Shown in pieces: positions 57,775 through 64,000 of a DNA stretch of 64,000 nucleotides. A program made the position numbers and the translations under genes. The notes below the pieces were generated by a model, which was not told the origin of the DNA, did not search any database, and was given only the letters and a program-made list of their open reading frames with translations. Within the stretch, counting starts at the first letter, position 1; the number at the start of each line of letters is the position of its first letter. The DNA comes from Phallusia mammillata (lineage: Eukaryota > Chordata > Ascidiacea > Phlebobranchia > Ascidiidae), in the NCBI GenBank assembly GCA_003260075.1, contig QLIY01000336.1, positions 84,454 through 148,453 on the forward strand, read 5' to 3'.

Positions 57775-59643
57775 TCAACCACGAGTATTAACAATATCAT
57801 CAATTTTAAGTATGCTTCGTACAGTTTCAGTAGCCAATTCTATGGCACTAGTTGAAACTAGTAGTGGCTGAAGGACATTTTCTTGCTTCATATCAGAAAT
57901 TCCACCCTTGCGAACATTAATGCCTGATCCTGTTTCCCCATTTGCATGATGATTTCTTAATTCAGTGACAGTAGCAATGGGGTTCAAACCTGCATTCTCA
58001 GCCAGTGTATATGGCACAACTTCAAGGGCATCAGCAAACGCCTGGTGAAAGGTAATTGCAAGTTAGACTTTTAGACGAAGGTTATATGTCTACAAGCGGA
58101 ATATGTACCTGGAAACAATAAGCTTCCATGCCACTAAGTGTTTGTGCATGTCTTGCCAACTGGACAGCCAACTCAGTTTCAGGTGCACCACCACCAGCAA
58201 TAATGGCTCGCTTTTTGACCAGACATCGAATAACACACAAAGCATCATGAATTGATCGGTCTGCTTCATGAAGAACAAGTTTATTGGAGCCGCGAACCAA
58301 AATAGAAACAGTTCTGCTTGAAACACTGCTACCAGTAACCTGATAAAAAAGAAAATGTTAAAATAGATGTTAGAAATTGTAAAAAAATATAACACATTCA
58401 GTACCTTTACAACTCTGCCTGTACCAACACTAATTTCCTCAACCAAATCTGCAGTGGCAAGCATATCTGGTTGAAAGTGATCAATGCTTGCAATTGGCTT
58501 ACAGCCTGTGCTCTTGCAGACAAACTCAATATCTTCACGTTCGATGTCTTTCACAACTAGAATCTTCATCTTATTGAGAAAATGAAGAGCCAAATCACTA
58601 AGCGCATCACGCAAAATAGACTTTTGAATGAGCAGAACATTGCAACCAGCTTTTTTGATCTGCTTTACCAAATTGAGTGTGTACTGACGTTCTTCGCGCA
58701 AAACTCTGTCCATTTGTGTGTAATCTGACAAGACCACCTGGTTTTCCATATCAGTCTTAGGTGGTGATAAGCAGAATTGAATTAAACCAATGCGAGCTTT
58801 TTCCATCCTTCGAAGGCCTCCAGCAGAACCAGATACAGCCTTCTGACTGAGCACAAGCCCTTCAACCAGCTCAGTGTCATCAACTGTGCCTCCCAATTTC
58901 GGAATTACTCTGATATCTCGAAGGTCAACATTGCCATCTTTGGCTGGATCCACAACCTGAAAAAACAGAAAAGTTATTGGATGCCTTGATATTACAGTTA
59001 CATAGCATTCAGTTAATACACACTATACACAAATCTGCATTAAAATAAACAAATACAATTTTTGTTTTTGAAAAAATGACTGTACCTTCAGGACTGCATC
59101 CACAGCCATAGGGCCAAGCACTCCTGAATACTGAGACACTACTTTGGAATTCAGGGATGTGTTGGCACTTTTCAGCAATGTAGCACGATCTGTCAGCTCA
59201 ACTGGATGGGACATCGCAGTAAGGATTTCCACAGATTTGGCAGCACAGCTTTGAAATGCATCGGACACCGTTGTTGGATGGATACCCCGACCGAGAAGCT
59301 TTGAAGCAGCGTTAAGTAAGCTTCCAGCAATCACAACAACTGATGTGGTGCCATCACCAGCTTCAACATCTTGTGCTTTCGACAACTCAACCAGCATTCT
59401 TGCAGCTGGGTGAAGCACCTTCATTTGTTTTAAAATGGTTGCCCCATCATTGGTGATTGTGACATCGCCCTTCTCATCTTGAATCATCTTATCCATCCCT
59501 TTTGGGCCTAAACTGGTACGAACTGAATCTGCCACTGCTTTGGCAGCTTGAATATTGCTTTCCCGAATTTGTGTTGGCTTTACCTTGTCTTTAAACAAGC
59601 CAGCGGTTCCAGTTTTCCTAGGTTTCATTCCAGGTTTTTTCAT
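57775..59643 (-). CDS. CCT4: T-complex protein 1 subunit delta
   Basis: Four exons, 59643-59086, 58956-58405, 58339-58109 and 58041-57775, join in phase to 535 aa, the usual CCT length. Group II chaperonin motifs are present: [21 protein letters not shown], the ATP-binding [15 protein letters not shown] near residue 100, [15 protein letters not shown] and GGGAPETEL near 415. The pattern IDHFQPDML and the ending [13 protein letters not shown] mark the delta subunit. CCT/TRiC folds actin, tubulin and WD-repeat proteins in the cytosol. It is divergent with OSBP. Confidence 0.97.
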
Positions 59644-59739
59644 GCTGATTTATGGTATTAACTAACGATTTAGAAAGCCAAATTAATTCTAAAATCAGAA
59701 TGAAACGTTTTGTTCACTTGTCTGTTAAAATTTATTGGC

Positions 59740-59962
59740 ACCAAATTTTAGCAAATCGTGCAATATAGGTTGAAGGGGTTAAGTTATAAAAAAAAAACTT
59801 TAATGTAGCATCATCTATGCTGCGAAAAACGTTTTTTAAATGATGTTCCCCCCCCCCACCAAATTTTAGCAAATCGTGCAATATAGGTTGAAGGGGTTAA
59901 GTTATCAAAAAAAACTTTAATGTAGCATCATCTATGCAGCGAAAAACGTTTTTTAAATGATG
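59740..59962. repeat. Direct duplication around a C10 run, 5' of CCT4
   Basis: The left copy is 59740-59847, the C run 59848-59857 and the right copy 59858 to about 59962. Both lie in the CCT4/OSBP spacer. Confidence 0.9.
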
Positions 59963-60268
59963 TCGTCAGACCAGTCTGTAACCTGTTCATACTTGCTAGA
60001 TTTCTAACTATCGCCTAAGCAACACGCTTTTAAACGGAAACGTCCAGAAGAATCCATGCCTCGTCTCGGTTCAGTGGACAAACAGATGGTAACCTAGCAT
60101 ATATTTTTGTCATTGATTGGGGATTTTTACGCAAAGCTTACAACAAGGTTATTTTAAATTAAATGTTTTGATACATTTACTTCTGCAGCTGCTAATATGT
60201 GGTTATTTAATGGTTTTTGTGTTTTTTCTGTTAGATTTTTTATTATTTTTTTAGAAAGTTGGTGGATT

Positions 60269-60277
60269 CCCCCCCCC
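60269..60277. repeat. C9 run without a visible duplication
   Basis: A C run followed directly by a T-rich tract. No flanking direct repeat was found, unlike most other C runs. Confidence 0.7.
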
Positions 60278-60737
60278 CTTTTTTTTTTCTTACATTACTG
60301 ATAAAAAATCAAAATTTATTTACTGAAGAGCAGCTCACCCTTGTGGCAGAAAAGATCATTGCTCAATGCTCATTGTGAAATTTTATGAAAAAGAAAAAGG
60401 TAGACCGGCATCTACAAAACAGTAAATCCGTTAAAGTGCAGCAGCCAGCAAACCAGCAATGTTATTGACATCCACTTAGTGCATAATTTCCAAATTGATT
60501 GTAAGCAAAGGTAGTATCATCGATTTACAATGGTAATATCTTTATAAAAAACAATAAAGATTTTTTGTTGTATTTGCCAACTAAAAAGTTGCAGAAGGTG
60601 TATTGTGGTTGGTGTGTTAATGTTTTAGGCCATAGTTCGGGTGTAGTTGTATCCTAATCAGCATGTTATCTAGTTTTGATTTGTTTTTGCAGGTTTTTCC
60701 TAATTGCTCTTCAAACGAATTTAAAGTGACATTTAAA

Positions 60738-62993
60738 ATGTCGGAAAAAACATCTGAGTCAGACAATTTTAAGGGCTGGTTATGGAAATGGACCAACTAC
60801 ATCAAAGGCTACCAGCGGAGATGGTTTGTTCTATCCAATGGCCTTCTCTCCTATTACAGATCACAGGCTGAAATGGCTCATACTTGTCGGGGCACCATTA
60901 ATTTGGCAGGAGCCTTTATTGTCACAGAGGATTCTTGCAATTTTATGATATCCAATGGTGGAACACAAACATTTCATTTAAAAGCTAGTTCAGAAGTAGA
61001 AAGACAAAGATGGATCACTGCTCTTGAATTGGCCAAAGCAAGGGCATCAAGAATGATTGACACAGATGATTCTTCTGATGAGGACAATGATGAGAGTCTG
61101 GGAAGAGAGTTGGCTGGTGTGGATGTGGAGCGCAATGATCTACGAATTACCCTTCGAACTTTGGGAAGCAAACTTGATGACTTGGCAACATGCAATGATC
61201 TGATTTCAAAGCATGGTGGTGCATTACAAAGGGCTTTGTCTGAGTTAGAAACTGCGGAAAACAACTTGTCAAAGCTGAATGATCCCAACACTTTGTCTAC
61301 AAGGATTAAAACTGTAAATGAGAGAGCGACTCTCTTTCGAATCACATCAACAGCTATGATTAATGCCTGCAATGACTTCTTGCAATTGGCACAAGGCCAG
61401 GGAAAGAAATGGCATAAAGCAATCGTCCATGAGAGGGAACAAAGACTGCGACTTGAAGAAACTGTGGAAACCTTGGCTAAGCAACATAACACTTTAGAGC
61501 GTGCTATTCATGCTGGGACTGGGCCTCCAAGGTCTGATCCTGGTGTGAGTGACGAGAGTGGGAAAAAAGGTGAGCTTTCTGAAGATGAGGATGATGAATT
61601 TGTAGATGCTTCTGACAAAGGCTTTACAACTGAGTTTGTTAAGGAGCATAGGAAAACCAGTAGCAGTGTCAGCACAAGTTCGTATGACTCAGAAAGCATG
61701 AAAAATGATGAAGGTCCATCAAACAATGAAGTGGTACCAGTTGTAAGTAGTGGTGCACGGGTGTGGAGAAGCAAAATTCCTGAGAAACCCAATCACAGCA
61801 TTAACCTGTGGAGCATTATGAAAAATTGTATTGGAAGGGACCTGTCAAAAATACCAATGCCTATAAACTTCAATGAACCAATATCAATGTTGCAACGCTT
61901 AGCAGAGGATCTTGAGTACTCAGATATATTGGATCGGGCGGCTAAATGTTCCTCTTCACAAGAACAGATGGCACATGTTGTTGCTTTCTCTGTGTCATGC
62001 TATGCAACTACCCTTTTCCGCATAGGTAAGCCTTTTAATCCTCTGCTTGGTGAGACGTTTGAAATGGATCGGCGTGATGATCTTGGATTTAAGTTGATCT
62101 GTGAGCAAGTCAGTCACCATCCTCCTTCTGCTGCCATTTTTGCAGAGTCAAAAGATGCAAGTGATAAATCTGGATGGAGCTTCTGGACTCAAATCACAGT
62201 ATCCAGCAAATTTAGAGGCAAGTATCTCAATGTAATGCCTGGTGGGACTCTGCATGTTGTGTTTCATGAGACTGGACATCACTATACCTGGAAGAAGCCC
62301 ATGATTACCATTCATAACATTATTGTGGGAAAACTGTGGGTCGACCAATCAGGAGATGCTGAAATTATCAACCATACTACTGGAGACTATTGCAAGCACA
62401 AGTATTTTCCATACAGCTACTTTTCCAGGGAAACTCCAAGAAAAGTGTCTGGTATTGTGATGGATAAGCATGACACTGCACATTATGTGATCAATGGCAC
62501 TTGGGACTCTAGCATTGACAGTGCCAAGATTGTTAGTGTCAACAATGCAAACAAGTCTAAGCCTGTTTACAAAACTCTACCAGCAAAAAATCTTTGGATG
62601 GCATCTGCTCTTCCACCCGGCTCTGACAAGATGTATTTTTTCTCTAACCTTGCGATTACTTTAAATGAGGAGGTTGATGGGGTGGCACCAACTGACTCCC
62701 GCTTACGACCTGATCAAAGAATGATGGAGCATGGAAACTGGGATTTGGCAAATGAGCTCAAGCAAAATTTAGAGGATGCTCAGAGAGCAAGAAGAAAGAG
62801 AAGAGAACAAACTCAACCTGGAGAAATCTACCAACCTACCTGGTTTTCCCTAAAATCATGTGATCTCACTCATGAGATGATGTTTACTTATGACAAAGAG
62901 TATTGGAATTGTAGGGAATCAGAGGATTGGAAAAAATGTCCCGTCATATTTGAACTCCCAAAAGCTGCTACACCCATTGCCAACTCCACTTAA
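60738..62993 (+). CDS. OSBP: Oxysterol-binding protein (OSBP/ORP family)
   Basis: A long single exon gives 751 aa from MSEKTSESDNF. In order: a PH domain (about 12-105, GWLWKWTNYIKGYQRRWFVL), a coiled-coil segment (about 130-260), an acidic FFAT-like motif DEDDEFVDASDKG near 287 for VAP binding at the ER, a Ser-rich linker, and the ORD lipid-transfer domain with KPFNPLLGETFE (near 430) and the fingerprint EQVSHHPP (near 455). It exchanges sterol for PI4P between ER and Golgi membranes. An acceptor TTTTTGCAG precedes 60694, so an upstream leader exon exists. A small exon at 60056-60088 with an ATG would splice in frame and extend the N-terminus by 26 residues. The coding region lacks introns. 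Confidence 0.93.
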   Translation: MSEKTSESDNFKGWLWKWTNYIKGYQRRWFVLSNGLLSYYRSQAEMAHTCRGTINLAGAFIVTEDSCNFMISNGGTQTFHLKASSEVERQRWITALELAKARASRMIDTDDSSDEDNDESLGRELAGVDVERNDLRITLRTLGSKLDDLATCNDLISKHGGALQRALSELETAENNLSKLNDPNTLSTRIKTVNERATLFRITSTAMINACNDFLQLAQGQGKKWHKAIVHEREQRLRLEETVETLAKQHNTLERAIHAGTGPPRSDPGVSDESGKKGELSEDEDDEFVDASDKGFTTEFVKEHRKTSSSVSTSSYDSESMKNDEGPSNNEVVPVVSSGARVWRSKIPEKPNHSINLWSIMKNCIGRDLSKIPMPINFNEPISMLQRLAEDLEYSDILDRAAKCSSSQEQMAHVVAFSVSCYATTLFRIGKPFNPLLGETFEMDRRDDLGFKLICEQVSHHPPSAAIFAESKDASDKSGWSFWTQITVSSKFRGKYLNVMPGGTLHVVFHETGHHYTWKKPMITIHNIIVGKLWVDQSGDAEIINHTTGDYCKHKYFPYSYFSRETPRKVSGIVMDKHDTAHYVINGTWDSSIDSAKIVSVNNANKSKPVYKTLPAKNLWMASALPPGSDKMYFFSNLAITLNEEVDGVAPTDSRLRPDQRMMEHGNWDLANELKQNLEDAQRARRKRREQTQPGEIYQPTWFSLKSCDLTHEMMFTYDKEYWNCRESEDWKKCPVIFELPKAATPIANST

Positions 62994-64000
62994 ATTTCAT
63001 CAATTTGGGTTATATATATTGTGCAATACTCAATAGTGCCCTGTGATGGTTCTTAAACCCATTTTGCCATTGTTCAATAAATGACATGACACATGTCTAT
63101 TCACATAATATATATTTAAAAATATGTAGAAACAAAGTGTATGTGTATTGCAATTGCAGCTTTCAAGTATGATATAATGCTGTGGTATAGTGACTGTGTA
63201 AATGGGCAGATAATCAACATTGTTTGCCTGACGAAAAAGCTCCAGGCTAGATTACATTGCTGATTTATTTTCTGTCATGGTTTGGATAGAAGGATAAATT
63301 AATGGTTGAGCTTTGCATGGCAAAAATTTTTCTTTTTGTGTAATTCGTATGATAAACGTCTCTGTTAATTGTTAAAACTGTGGCAAAGGTTTCTGTTCTT
63401 GTGCTATTCTCCTATTTTAGTAGCATGAAATGTGTTTAAAAAAGGGTGCAAAAAATAATATTGTTTTTTGTTGCCGAATATACTTGCTGTAACCAGCAAA
63501 ACATTTAATTATACATGGCTACTTTTTTGACAAATAATGTGTTAAAAATGTAATGCCCTGTAGCAAAGCTTCTGCAGCCATATTGCCGCCAAATTTTGAA
63601 CTATATATTTAACTATAACTGACATTTGTGCTGTTGCTTAGTGCATATGTAGGGTAAATTACCTTTTTTGCAAAACAGACAAGTATTACGACAACAATTC
63701 TTTTATGTGCCTGTTTAGGTTTGTAGATTAAAACTAGGTCCATGGTATGATCACAACCAACTGTGCTTTATGTCATAATGAGAGGATGGATGTCCTACAG
63801 ACAAAAGGGAGGTATGGAATTATCTGTTTATATACATGTTATTTGTGCTTATTTATTATGGGTCCCCTTCCTTGAAGGGGACACATATTGATTTTACTCA
63901 AGTTGTTTGTTTTTTTTTCTTTGTTTTTTTTCTTCCCAAAGTTTGTCCGACTCGTTTTTCCATCAAATGTTTAATGGATTTGGCTGAAATTGACACAGAT
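62994..64000. other. OSBP 3' region and edge repeat
   Basis: AATAAA at about 63077 could end the OSBP transcript. The last 140 bp begin with an inverted GGGTCCCCTTCCTTGAAGGGG (63859-63881), then a T-rich stretch and sequence that reads like the start of a dispersed repeat cut by the window edge. No further gene is seen. Confidence 0.4.

Noticed and set aside
2433..60277. CRISPR-like or minisatellite array made of run-separated repeats
   Set aside because: Each duplicated unit is different in sequence and only two copies occur per site; this is a eukaryotic genome and there is no regular repeat-spacer pattern.

Overview
This window looks like nuclear DNA of a compact, AT-rich invertebrate chordate genome, most likely an ascidian tunicate. 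The reasons are short introns (about 60 to 500 bp) with GT/AG borders, many single-exon orthologues of genes that carry introns in vertebrates, chordate-type gene content (PAM, TBC1D16, GNPDA, INO80B, a NACHT receptor), and many small hAT-like MITEs. The species assignment is inference. All exon joins were done by eye and checked for phase.

Layout. 1-1948 (-): 5' part of a NACHT/NLR-type gene with a Ser/Thr-rich N-terminus. 4270-11302 (+): a type II membrane, astacin-like protein with TSP1 and FG-GAP/VCBS-like repeats, whose metalloprotease site has lost its catalytic Glu and Tyr. 11642-13161 (-): heat shock factor. 13909-14664 (+): SBDS. 14939-16887 (-): BTB/C2H2 zinc-finger protein. 17.0-25.2 kb: MITEs, duplications, one small secreted orphan (19861-20794), the only N (21410) and an 84-bp C run. 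25249-25695 (+): MRPL20. 25878-34724 (+): bifunctional PAM in 19 exons. 36728-38324 (+): an orphan gene. 38.3-41.3 kb: nested MITEs. 41307-42767 (-): glucosamine-6-phosphate deaminase. 43642-45636 (-): TBC1D16. 47618-47914 (+): LAMTOR4. 48467-50803 (+): INO80B. 51244-52689 (+): NSA2. 52977-53949 (-): DTWD2. 54426-55295 (-): PRCC. 55990-57127 (+): neugrin-like. 57775-59643 (-): CCT4. 60738-62993 (+): OSBP.

Most genes are unrelated housekeeping genes, often in divergent pairs (HSF/SBDS, TBC1D16/LAMTOR4, PRCC/neugrin, CCT4/OSBP). No operon-like pathway cluster is visible.

The strongest non-genic signal is a set of 9-12 bp G or C runs, each usually sitting exactly between two adjacent, slightly diverged direct copies of 50 to 360 bp. 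All such runs left of the N at 21410 are G and all right of it are C. They fall in introns, spacers and even exons. In PAM one run stands in place of about 40 expected residues of the lyase domain. The polarity switch at the N and the allele-like divergence of the copies argue that these are assembly joins between haplotypes rather than biology. The most interesting biological candidate is the catalytically dead, membrane-anchored astacin with adhesive domains.
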